Assembly (NCBI GenBank): GCA_964017185.1
Contig: OZ024869.1
Span: 2,254,501 to 2,318,500 of the forward strand
Length of the DNA: 64,000 nt
Direction: 5' to 3'
Source: Rugalucina vietnamica
Taxonomy: Eukaryota; Mollusca; Bivalvia; Lucinida; Lucinidae
The stretch's first letter is position 1. Every line of letters starts with the position of its first letter. Positions 45,850 to 57,900 of the stretch are shown here, piece by piece. The notes beneath the pieces are model-generated. The model saw nothing but the letters and a program-made list of their open reading frames with translations. It did not search any database and was not told the DNA's origin. Both the position numbers and the translations under genes were made by a program.

Positions 45850-46190
45850 TATGTTCACATTAGGATAACATGTCTATGCAGTATATACCCAGTGAAATTG
45901 GGGTTTACAGGGATATACATATTTTCCTTCGTTCCAAAACATAGATTGTGGGTTCTCGTTAGAAATGCCCCACTGAGGTGGTTCTTTTTAACATGTACAC
46001 CATGGTGTGGTATTGTCAAATTGATGTTTCACCAGTAAACTATTTTGATTCTGATTCTGACACACAATCAATGTTTTGAGCAAACATATAGAAAAATCTT
46101 TTTTTTTTCCTAATGAGATATTCAATTTTTACAGAGCTTTGAATATCGCATGGGCAGGCTTTCGTAATGAGATATTTTCAAATTTAGATG
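45850..46190. mobile_element. Palindromic MITE (AACCGCC family) copy f, interrupted
   Basis: Begins in inverted orientation (AGGATAACATGTCTATGCAG) and ends with the GCATGGGCAGGCTTTCGTAATG terminus. A non-LTR family B scrap (about 45998-46062, CACCAGTAAACTATTTTGAT) sits in the palindrome. Confidence 0.6.
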
Positions 46191-46571
46191 ATTATTTTCA
46201 TTCAGTCCTTTTGTCATAACTACTGCCTTTTATGGGAGCATTTCATATACCGGTATTAATTGTTGAATTTGCAAGTAAAGTAGAGTTGTGTTCAGTTGCC
46301 TTCTGTCAATATTAAAGGAAACGTTAATGAAACAACAAGTCTAATAGAAATAATGGCAAATATCCTCAAATACTTAAGTAATAGAATTATAACAAAAATG
46401 GCTGTCAATTAGGCTACCAGTATGATACTAAGGGGCCACTTTGGGCACTTTGTTTAACAACAACCTCTGTACTTTCTGTATCTGTACTTTCAGTGAACAT
46501 TGAGACATGAGGACAACAAATGATCTTGTCCTTTAAAATTGGTTGTCTAGTGTGTTAGTTCTCTACTGACT
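46191..46571 (+). promoter_or_regulatory. Presumed CCDC138 5' flank
   Basis: Non-repeat DNA upstream of the ATG, with a possible splice acceptor (TGTACTTTCAG) ending at 46492. Promoter elements were not identified. Confidence 0.3.
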
Positions 46572-46599
46572 ATGGATTATTCTGATGATAGTGATATTG
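46572..46599 (+). CDS. CCDC138: CCDC138 exon 1 (start codon)
   Basis: ATG at 46572 encodes MDYSDDSDI plus one base before GTAAGT. An in-frame TAG sits at 46548, and a possible acceptor near 46491 would make this the second exon after a 5'UTR exon. A MITE begins 13 bases past the exon end. Chosen because phase 1 joins exon 2. Confidence 0.65.
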
Positions 46600-49500
46600 G
46601 TAAGTATTAACTGAGACACGTCACGAAAAAAACCCCAGATTTTTGCCTATGCGAAAACAAAGGCGCAGATCAGCTTCACAGTAACTGCGAAGCTGATCAA
46701 CGTTTTGTTTTCACTACACAGATAGTACAATTTCTCTTCTTATTCTTCAGTCTGAAATTTCGAGCTTCTAGCCTGCTTCTGTGATTGTACAGGTTGGTTT
46801 GTGTCAGTCTGTCAGACCTGGTTGGAAATCCCCCGAAGACCGGTTTTCTCGCGTCGCGGCTCAACTGAGCTATGTTATGAGAAAACCTGTCTTCAGGGTT
46901 TCCAACTTCATTTGATGCAAACCAGCAGGTACATTAATTTTATGATACAATTGATTTATTAAGCATTAGCTACATGTATGTGGCAAAACACATGGCTAAA
47001 TTTACATGGGTTTTTGGTTACAGATGAAAGATGTTTTGTCATTTGGGGGAGAGATACAATTATAAAATGTTATAAGATCAATTAAAGTTATTATTGATCA
47101 AAGTAAAGTACACATTATTTTATCTATTTACAGAATATTTTGAATATAAATGTACAAACTTTTTTTTAATTAACAACTGCTTCATAACAAACTATAATTT
47201 TATGTTATGAAGGTCACAATTATGCCAAGGTTAACCATATATTTTTTCTCATACTGGTCTGATTTCTTGTGTGAAATTTTCAGATTCCACTGTGACCCCT
47301 ATACAGGGTCGGGAAGATGAGGCCCACGGTCAGGTCATTGAGTCTGACTCCCTCTCTGACCTCTACCTCCATGATAAACTGCTGGATGCCAGACCCAAGA
47401 CAAGAAAGCCACGACGGCAGTCAGAGAGAAGTCGAGACAGGGACCCAGCACAAAAGGGGCAGGGGAAAAAGGGCAACAAAAGGGAAGATAGTAAGTGATA
47501 TTGAAGATGCAACCCTTGGTATTAAATTGTTCACTTGATCATTGACTTAAGCAACTAAGACATGGCAACTATTGTTAAACAATGCCATTTGTATTTAAAA
47601 CTCCCTTCAGTATGTAGCAATTGTTTATGAATTGAAAAACATTTTTGATCTGTCTATTAGTTTTGACATTGTTTCCTGTATTCATGAACCCAGAGTGCCT
47701 GGAGAATGTCATCAATATCTGATGTTAATCATTATAATGATGCATACATTTAGATTGTAAGATAGATGGAGGTTTTGCTGAAAAAAAAATCAAATATACT
47801 TGGATGAGAGATTATATGCATTTCGGTTACACAGCAATTCCCAACTATTAAATTGTTTTATGTCTGATTTTGGACTTATTTTTCAGAGTCACCAGAAATA
47901 AGTAAAGGAAACTTGAAGGAAATATACAAAGAGCTGGAAATTATAAGTGAGAAATTGAAAGTAAGTAAAGCTCATTATTTTTATTATCATTTAAGACTGA
48001 TTTTACTCTCATTATAACACACATTGAATATGGGGAGCATGGTGGCTTAGTGGTAGAGCATCATCCTCTGAATCAAGAGGTCTTGGGTTAGAGGACCATG
48101 TTGTGTCCTTGAGCAAGACATATTAACTCCCCAGAGTACTTGATAAAACCCAGGAAGCAATGTTTCCGTCCCAACATGACTGAAAAATTGACTTGGATGT
48201 TAAAATTCAATACAAACAAACAAACAAAAATTTAAAGTTTGAATAGCTAACACAGATATTGGCTTGGACCCAAATGATAATGCCATGAAGTGGTTGTGAT
48301 ATAATAAAAACCACCACCAGAGAACAAGAAAGTATACAAAAATGTGTGTTTTGAGCATTTTAGCAGATTTGTATGTATAAAATATCAATGTCTTTTGTTC
48401 TAATGATTACCCATAATACTCTACTATGATATCAGAAAAAAATCAATAAAAATATCATTTTGTACTATTCTAAATGTGTTGTATGTTGTCTATAGGAAGA
48501 GAACCGATCTTTACATGAGAGAGAACAAGGTTTAAAAGAGAGAGAGCGCATGTTATCTATATCACAGGAAAACCTCAAGACCATTACTGATCTTGAGATT
48601 AAGAGGAGATTACAAGAAATGGATGAGGTTTGTTTCCTTTAAACGAAAATAGGTATATATAAGGTGCTATTTGACTATCAATAAAGTGACCTTTGCTTGC
48701 AAGAGCAAGACGTAAACCTAAGCAATTTTTCTCATTACGAAAACTTGCCCATGCAATAAACAGAGACTTTTTGGGCTTTAGAAATTGAAAATTTTCAGCT
48801 GAAAATGTTTGATATTTTTCTTAATTTTGCTCAAAACATAGATTGTGGGTACACGTTAGAACCGCCTAGACGAGGCGGTTCTAACGAGTACCCACAATCT
48901 ATGTTTTGGAGCAAAAACAAGAAAAATAGGTATACCCCTGCATACCCCAGTTTTGCTATATGAAAGTGGGGTTCAAGGGGGTATACATTGCACGGACATG
49001 TTTTCATGATGTAGACTGTCTAGTAAAGGTCTGGTGGGGAGTCAGTGCTGTGTTTGTGTCCTTGAGGAAGACACATTTAATCCCCACAGGACTGCTTTTA
49101 AAATGCGTAGGAAGCAGTAGCTCAACAGGACTGAAAAATTGTGACTTGCATGTTTTGCTAATAGCTTTTTAGCAGAAATGTAAAGTAAAATAGATATTGC
49201 TCCATATGATTTGGTTTTCATTGTTGTTAACAAGGTCTCTTTATATAATTGTTTTCAATTTGTAATATAGTTAACCATCTTTTAATTTTAGAATAAATCT
49301 AATTCTTCCATTTTCAGAAGTACAAGGCCGAGGTACTAAAGCTCGAGTTAGCTTTGAAAGAAAAGACCAGAGAAAACAAGAGACTCAAAGACAACTTTGA
49401 TACACTGAAAATGGCCAATGATGCACAGAAAAAGGAAGTAAGTTATGAGCTTAAGATTCACAGTGAATCGTCATGGAATGAGCCACCTCATGAGAAAACC

Positions 49501-51910
49501 AACAATCTGCAAATGCGAAAACAAAGACGCAGATCAGCTTCGCGGTAACCGCGAAGCTGATCGGCGCTTTTGTTTTCACTACACAGATAGTACAATCCCT
49601 CTACTTATCAAGTCCGAAATTTCAAGCCTCTAGCCTGCTTCTGTGACTGTACAGCCTGATTTGTGTTGGACCTGTTCGGAAACCACATTGTTGGTTTTCC
49701 CACGAGGCGGCTCAAAAAGTAAATGTAGATAGCTATTCAACATTGTTTATCTGAGAAAAGAGTGGACTAAGATAAGAAAAATAAGATGATAAGAGGCATG
49801 AATACACAAGGAAGGGCAATCTTGAATATTAGTATGGAGATCTGAAATTCGGAATAGGGAGGTTTTAGTGTTTATAAGATAAATTTGGAAATTATCAGAG
49901 AGAGATTGTTCTTTTTCTAAATACGTATAATACTAACAAAATATGGGTGCAAGGACATTCTAATAGTCTAATTCTTAGGTGATTGTATATGAGCCTGTGC
50001 ATGAGAAAAACAACAATTTGGGGTTCCGACCAGGTCTGACACAAACCAGGCTGCACAGTCACACAATAAAGCTAGATGCTTGAAATTTCAGATTAAAGAA
50101 GAAGAGGAAGTGTACTATCCTTGTAGCGAAAAAAAGGCACTGATCAGCTTCGCGGTCACCGCGAAGCTGATCTGCGTCTTTGTTTTCGCCTATGCAAATT
50201 GTTGGTTTTCTCGTGCACAGGGTCATATATTTTGTTGTTAGCTTGAATCTCTGAAGAGTCAACATGAAAAGTTAGAGAAGCAGTCACTGAGTGTCCAGGC
50301 TAGACTTACCAACTTACAGGTTAGTTCAAATTTTCAATTTTAACTTGCTTCTTGAAAACCAAAGTCTCTTTGGTGATCTAATAACTATAACTTCTCCTTA
50401 AAATAACATTTGAGCCGCCACATGGGAAAACCAACAATGTGGTTTTTGAACAGGTCTGACACAAACCGGCCTGTACAGTCACAGAAGCAGGCTAGAAGCT
50501 TGAAATTTCGGATTTAAGAAGATGAGGATTTGTACTATCGGTGTAGCGAAAACAAAGACGCTGATCAGCTTCGCGGTTACCGCGAAGCTGATCTGCGTCT
50601 TTGTTTTTGCCTATGCAGATTGTTGGTTTTCCCATGTGGCGGCTCATTTGTTTAAAGTAATGCTGATTTGCAAACAAAGTTTCGTTCATTGGTAGAGTGT
50701 AAGACACTGCAGTGAGAAGCTCAGGATTTATCTTACCATGCCATGCTGTTTCCTTGTGCAGGACATACAATTTATACCCTGGCTTAGTATTGGTTAAGTA
50801 CCAACAATACAATGATCCAATCTCAGAAGGACTTAAAATTTGTTAGTCAGCTGAGATGTTAAGCCTCAACTAAAACAAACAAAAATCACACAAGTTTATT
50901 TTATCTCAATAGAGAAAACAGGACTTTGACAATCGTCAGCGAGAGGCAGACCTACCCCCTATGTTATCAGCTACTGTTCCTAAACAGAAGATGTTTGCTG
51001 AAGCTGGGGGAGGGGACGAGAAACAGAAACCAACCAAGGCACAGAAGGTAAGTCAGGCAGATACAGAATTGAGCCGCCTCATGGGAAAACCAACGATGTG
51101 GTTTCCAAACAGGTCCGACACAAGCCGACCTGTACAGTCACAGAAAAGAACTATAAGCTTGAAATTTCGGATTTAAGTAGAAGAGGAAGTGTACTATCTG
51201 TGTAGCGAAAACAAAGGCACTGATCAGCTTCGCGGTTACCGGCTTCGCGGTTACCGCGAAGCTGATCTGCGTCTTTGTTTTCGCATATGCAGATTGTTGG
51301 TTTTCCCATGCGGCGGCTCAATTGTTGTATGAATAAAGTGTTTTAAACTTTGGACAAATCTTTGCATGTCTTTAATGAGAAAAACAACATTTGGAGAAAA
51401 ATGTACTGCATATTGATGCATCTATCGATACAATAAATGAAAAAGGTGTGATCATCAGATTCAATCTGATTCTGAAAATCCTGAAACACATTATTGACTG
51501 AAAAGAACTATTATCATGGATGGTTCATATTTGGTGATGTGCTACATGTTATGTTTCATTTTAGGCAAAGGGTTTTGAAGCAGTTGGAGAAATTAGAAAG
51601 CTATAGTCATGAAGCTGGATTTTTTCAAGTCAACATTTGATACAGTTTGATTGTGACTTTAATCTTCCAGGTTGTATCGAGTACCTATGATGTAATGTCA
51701 ACATTGCTAGACTGGCTATCTGACTCCCAGCTCAGGTTCACTACTATAGATAATATCCTGAAACCAGTCGACAGAGTGGCTACACAAGAATTTGTTCAAG
51801 AAAAAGTTTTAAAGGTATCAAAAGTAAAGATAATTAGAATAAATTGTTAAAGCTGTTTTTATGCCCCCAACTTTGAAAAAGTTGGAAGGGCATATTGCTT
51901 TCGGCTTGTC

Positions 51911-51941
<31 letters not shown>

Positions 51942-54900
51942 GGGTGCGTCTGTTAACTTTTGAACCATGAATGCTAGGGTTTTGAAATTTCATATGCACA
52001 TTCCTCATGAAAAAATAGTTGACCCGTATTTTTTTCATGTCCGGGTTATGCCCCTTTTCTGAGTTATGTCCCTTTGAAAACAAAATTTGAAAATCTTGTG
52101 TGCAAGATATCTCAAGAAGTATTTGAGCTAGAGCCTTCATATTTGGTTTATTGGTTGGGGCTGAGTAGTTGATCACCTGATTAACTTTTGAGAACTTTAC
52201 CGCAAATTTTGACAAAATTATGGAATTTTGAAATTTTGCTTATTTTTTCAACTTTTCAGTGAAATTTGAAACTTTTAAACTGTGAATGCTAGGGTTTTGA
52301 AATTTCATATACATGTTCCTCATGAAAAAATAGTTGACACATATTTTTTTTCATGCCCAAGTTATGCCTCTTTTCTGAGTTATATCCCTTTGAAAACAAA
52401 ATTTGAAAATCTTGTGTGCAAGATATCTCAAGAAGTATTTGAGCTAGAGCCTTCATATTTGGTATACTGATTTGTGCTGAGGTGTAGATCACCTGATTAA
52501 CTTTTGAGAACTTCACCTCATATTTTGACAAAATTACGCAATTTTGAAATTTTGATTGATTTTTCCAATTTTCTGTGAAGTTCGAAATTTTTCGAGGGTG
52601 AATGCTAGGGTTTTGAAATTTCATTTACAGATTCCTCATGAGAAAATAGTTGTCCCGTATTTTTGTTCATGTCCGAGTTATGCCCCCTTTTTGAGTTATG
52701 TCCCTTTGGAAGCAAAATTTGAAAATCTCATGTGCAAGATATCTCAAAAAGTATTTTAGCTAGAGCCTTCATATTTGGTATACCGATTGGGGTGGAGTAG
52801 AAGATCACCTGATCAACTTTTGAGGACTTTAATTCAAAGTTTGACAGAATTACGGAATTCCGAAATTTTAACTCCATTTTTAAGTGTGCATCTGTTATCA
52901 ATGTTAGTCCTCAAGTTTGCTATTTGTGCCCAAGTCTACTCTGTTTGCTTACATGATTTTCATAGAAAAATAATGAAATAAACTGTGCTAGGTTAGAGGC
53001 AAGCATACAGTTGGGGGCATAGTGTTTTACAAACACTTATTTCTAGTCGAGAATTGCTTTGTTTAAGAAGCATATTCATTTGTTTGAAATTTTTAGGATC
53101 TTACTGCAATTTTTTATATAGGATCTGAACTTTATAGTGCTAAATGGTAATATGTATAAGTTTTCAATTTTCAGGTAAAAAGTGTTTATTTGTAAAAACA
53201 AATGCTACTTAAGATTAGTCCAATTTGGCTGCATAACTTTGTATACTGTAGATGAACTCCAGCCTTGCCATCATGGTTAATATGATCCGCGACGCTAGAA
53301 AAACAGTCCTCAGTGTTTCCCTCCAAGTCTGACACAAACTGGCCCGTACAGTTAGAGAAGATGGCTAGAAGCTTGAAATTTCTGATTTAGGAAGAAGAGG
53401 AGTTGTACTATCCCAGTAGCGAAAACAAAGGCGCTAATCAGCTTCGCAGTCACTGCGAAGCTGATCTGCACCTTTGTTTTTCGCATATGCAAAAATCCGG
53501 TTTTCCCACGACGTGGCTTATATTGTAATTATATGACAGTTTAAATTACAAAGACAAAAGCAATTTAAAATGTTTTATTCCAGATTTTGCCATCTCTGGT
53601 TGAAATGTTGAAAGAGTATCCTGGTCAGAACCTGAAGCTATGTCTACCATGTCTACAGTTTATCTACTGGTCACTGGTCCATGTTGAACAGACTCAGGGT
53701 CAACAGGTGGGTATCCTGGTCAGAACCTGAAGCTATGTCTACCGTGTCTTCAGTTTTATCTACTGGTCACTAGTCCATGTTGAACAGACTGGGTATCCCG
53801 GTCAAAACCTAAAGCTATGTCTACCCTGTCTTCAGTTTTATCTACTGGTCACTAGTCCATGTTGAACAGACACAGGGTCAACAGGTGGGTATCCTGGTCA
53901 GAACCTGAAGCTATGTCTACCATGTCTACAGTTTATCTACTGGTCACTGGTCCATGTTGAACAGACACAGGGTCAAGAGGTGAGTATCCCGGTCAGAACC
54001 TGAAGCTATGTGTACCCTATCTACAGTTTATCTACTGGTCACTGGTCCATGTTGAACAGACACAGGGTCAATAGGTGGGTATCCCGGTCAGAACCTGAAG
54101 CTATGTGTACCTTATCTGCAGTTTATCTACTGGTCACTGGTCCATGTTGAACAGACACAGGGTCAATAGGTGGGTATCCCGGTCAGAACCTGAAGCTATG
54201 TGTACCCTATCTGCAGTTTATCTACTGGTCACTGATCCATGTTGAACAGACACAGGGACAAGAGGTGAGTATCCCGGTCAGAACCTGAAGCTATGTCTAC
54301 CATGTCTACAGTTTATCTACTGGTCACTGATCCATGTTGAACAGACACAGGGTCAACAGGTGGGTATCCTGGTCAGAACCTGAAGCTATGTCTACCATGT
54401 CTACAGTTTATCTACTGGTCACTGATCCATGTTGAACAGACACAGGGTCAATAGATGAGTATCCCGGTCAGAACCTGAAGCTATGTCTACCATGTCTACA
54501 GTTTATCTACTGGTCACTGATCCATGTTGAACAGACACAAGGTCAGCAGGTGGGTATCCCGGTCAGAACCTGAAGCTATGTCTACCATGTCTACAGTTTA
54601 TCTACTGGTCACTGATCCATGTTGAACAGACACAGGGTCAATAGGTGAGTATCCCGGTCAGAACCTGAAGCTATGTCTACCATGTCTACAGTTTATCTAC
54701 TGGTCACTGATCCATGTTGAACAGACACAGGGTCAATAGGTGAGTATCCCGGTCAGAACCTGAAGCTATGTGTACCCTATCTACAGTTTATCTACTGGTC
54801 ACTGGTCCATGTTGAACAGACACAGGGTCAATAGGTGGGTATCCCGGTCAGAACCTGAAGCTATGTCTACCATGTCTACAGTTTATCTACTGGTCACTGA

Positions 54901-57900
54901 TCCATGTTGAACAGACACAAGGTCAGCAGGTGGGTTGGTCTGCAGACCTATGTATGGTGTAAATGCTGGTTTGCTTATGTCTCCAGACTCAATATTCCAT
55001 AAAAGCTGATGTTGTTGATGCTCACTTGAACTATTTTATGTTCCTATGGGTGTTTTCCCAGAGGCGAAACGGCAGGACACCCAAAGAGAATGTGACAAAT
55101 TAAAAAACCTAGGGTCGAATTCCCCATACATGGGTAAAAATATAGAGACTGAAACCCTTTTGTCAAGCCATCAAAATTGTTTTATGATTTGAGCTGCGTC
55201 GCGAGAAAACCAGACTTTGGTATTTCCGACCAGGTCTGACATAAACTGGCCTGTACAGTCACAGAAAAGATCTAGAATCTTGAAATTTTGTATATAAGTA
55301 GAGGAGAAGTTGTACTATCTGTATAGCAAAAACAAAGGCACAGATACTGCGAAGCTGATCTGCGCCTTTGTTTTCGCATAGGCAAAAATCCAGTTTTCTC
55401 ATGACACAGCTCATTTGATGTAGAAGTTCCTGAAACAGTAACTAATTTCCCACCCTTAGATTGTCTGCAGGATTAGAAGGTATATACAGCTTACCATATG
55501 AAAAGCAAAATGGCAAAAGACATTGGCCCTTGTATATTTTTAAAAGGAAAAATGAAAGTACATGTAATCCTGAACTGAGACATTAGGAGAAATGTTTGCA
55601 AGTAATCAATTGATACATTGCAGAAAACCAACTTGTCCTCCACATTCCGTCGACTAGGCGAAGAGCTGTACCGTTCTAAGACGGTGAAGTTCTATGACAG
55701 CGACCCTTACTCTGTCTCTGATATCCCACTGTCCCCTGTCAAACATGAGAAGACGAAAGACGGTGTATATTTCCGCAGCTCCAATCTACATGTCCGACTT
55801 GTCTCATCTCTCATTATTCTAAGAACATTATCACAAGGTAATATTAGACCTTTTACTTTAAACTACTTTAATGCTTTAGTATGTTCAATTTTAGACTCAT
55901 TACCAGAAGATCCCGTTACATGTATTTGAGCAGCCACATAAGGAAACTAAAAATATGCATAGGAGAAGACAAAGGTGCAGATCAGCTGTGCAATAACTGC
56001 ACAGCTGATCAGGGCCTTTGTTTTCGCTACACAGACAGTACAATCCCTCTTCTTCTTAAATGCAAAATTTCACTTTTCTAGCCTGCTTCTTTGACTGTCT
56101 TATGAATATGAAAATTCGTAAATAAGAGATGATGCATAGCGTCAAAAAATCCCACGTCCCTGATGGGATTCGAAGCCTGACCGCCGGGGTAGAAATCCAA
56201 TGCTCTAACCACTGAGCCAAAGAGTTGACTCCCTGACGCAGTATGTCAGAGATTGTTTTTATATGATACATTGTATCGAATAGCTATGCTATTTATATGA
56301 TATAAATCTCGAATGAATGAGTGGTGCGATGGGATATAACACACCCCCATTTCGAGAAAGTAATCATTTATGATTAAGAAAATGTTATTTTTATGACTAT
56401 ATGACTCAAATGGTCCATCTCTGTTGAGCCCCCATCTTACGAATATGAAAATTAGTAACTAAGAAAAGATGCATAACTTCAAAAAATCCCACGTCCCTGA
56501 TGGGATTCGAACCCGGATCGCTGGGGTAGAAATCCAACGCTCTAACCAACGAGCCAAAGAGACGACTCCCTGACGCAGTATGTCAGAGATTGTACTTATA
56601 TGATACATTGTATCGAATAGCTATGCTTTTTATAGAAGCTATGCATCATGATATAAATCTCAAATGAATGAGTGGTGTGATGGGACATAACAATTGTACT
56701 TGCTGGTTTGTGTCTGACCTGGTAGGAAACTCAAATGGCTGGTTTTATTGTGCTAAGGCTCATTTTGTTGTTTGAGCTAATCAGAAATGGACATGCCTCC
56801 TTCACTAGAGAAGATAGGTAGCAGTTTAAAAACTTGAGTTTTCTTTGTCATTGTATGACTTTCAAGTCAAGTCACCTTGCTCATTTTAGCGTGATAGAAA
56901 CAAATTTAATATAGAAATTGTGGACATGGTGTCAGAAACTTTGATAAGTCAGTCCTTGCTTTTATACAGAAACTGTCAGATTTCTCTTTGTTTTTCAGTT
57001 GATTTACTAGCCCATGTATTTGATGTGTTAAAAGCTGATCTCAAATCAGATGTAGCAAAGGAACTGTTTCTGTATTACCAAGGGACCACAGTTGTACTTC
57101 AGTATCTAAAACCAGTGAATAAGGTATGGGTGTGCATATGTGCAACATACTGATTTTATAGCTTGAAAAAAAATTGTTTGAAAAATTGTGACAGTTTTTC
57201 ATTGCTCAAGACTTTCATTGTTGGGTAGTCTAGAAGTGAATAATAAAGAAAGAATAAAACTTTCATGAAATGAAGATCACACATAACAGTATGAAAATAA
57301 CAGGGTAGCTGCATCCTGATAACATTGATTAAAGAGGTCATGCATTCATTTCTTTACTTCAAGTTGGCTACTTTCCATCAATTACGGAAACTTGCCCATG
57401 CAATATACAGATAATTTTTTCAGCAGTAAAAATTGAAAATTTCATTGGAAAATTTTTGACATTTTCAATATTTTTGCTCAAAACATAGAATGTGGCTACA
57501 CGTTAGAACCGTAGAATGTGGCCTCGGTGTTTTGGAGCAAAAACAAGAAAAGTAGGTACACCCCTGTTAACCCCATTTTCACTACATAAAAGTGGGGTTT
57601 AAGGGGGTATTTATTGCACAGACATGTTTTCCTGATGAGCTTATGGTATTCTTCTGTTTCTCACCTTCAGAGAGGTCACTGCTTCATGCGATGGTTAAAG
57701 TATCATTTACAATTTTTTCAGCCATTTATGGGGCCAGCTATGGATCTATTCCTCCAGATGTCTTCGGACTCACCATTCCTAACTTCATTCCTAGAGAGCT
57801 GCAGTAATGAGACATGGTTCCGTACTGTTGCCATGGTATTGAGGGCTCCACGACAGGACAACAAACTGTTGGAAAGGCTCAGTATAGTACTGCAAAAACT

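Noticed and set aside
48040..48110. Possible tRNA gene
   Set aside because: B-box is degenerate and followed by a SINE body and CAAA tail.
51908..51944. (TG)n microsatellite as an independent feature
   Set aside because: It is the simple-repeat part of tandem-array element 5.
53616..54934. CRISPR-like array
   Set aside because: Units are contiguous 95-bp copies of an exon without unique spacers, in a eukaryotic gene.
56154..56563. Possible tRNA genes on the minus strand
   Set aside because: Heads have A and B boxes, but two diverged copies carry the same non-tRNA body inside a MITE; they are SINE heads.
57667..57721. Extension of CCDC138 exon 12 to an upstream CTTCAG
   Set aside because: Alignment with vertebrate CCDC138 is gap-free only if the exon starts at 57722.
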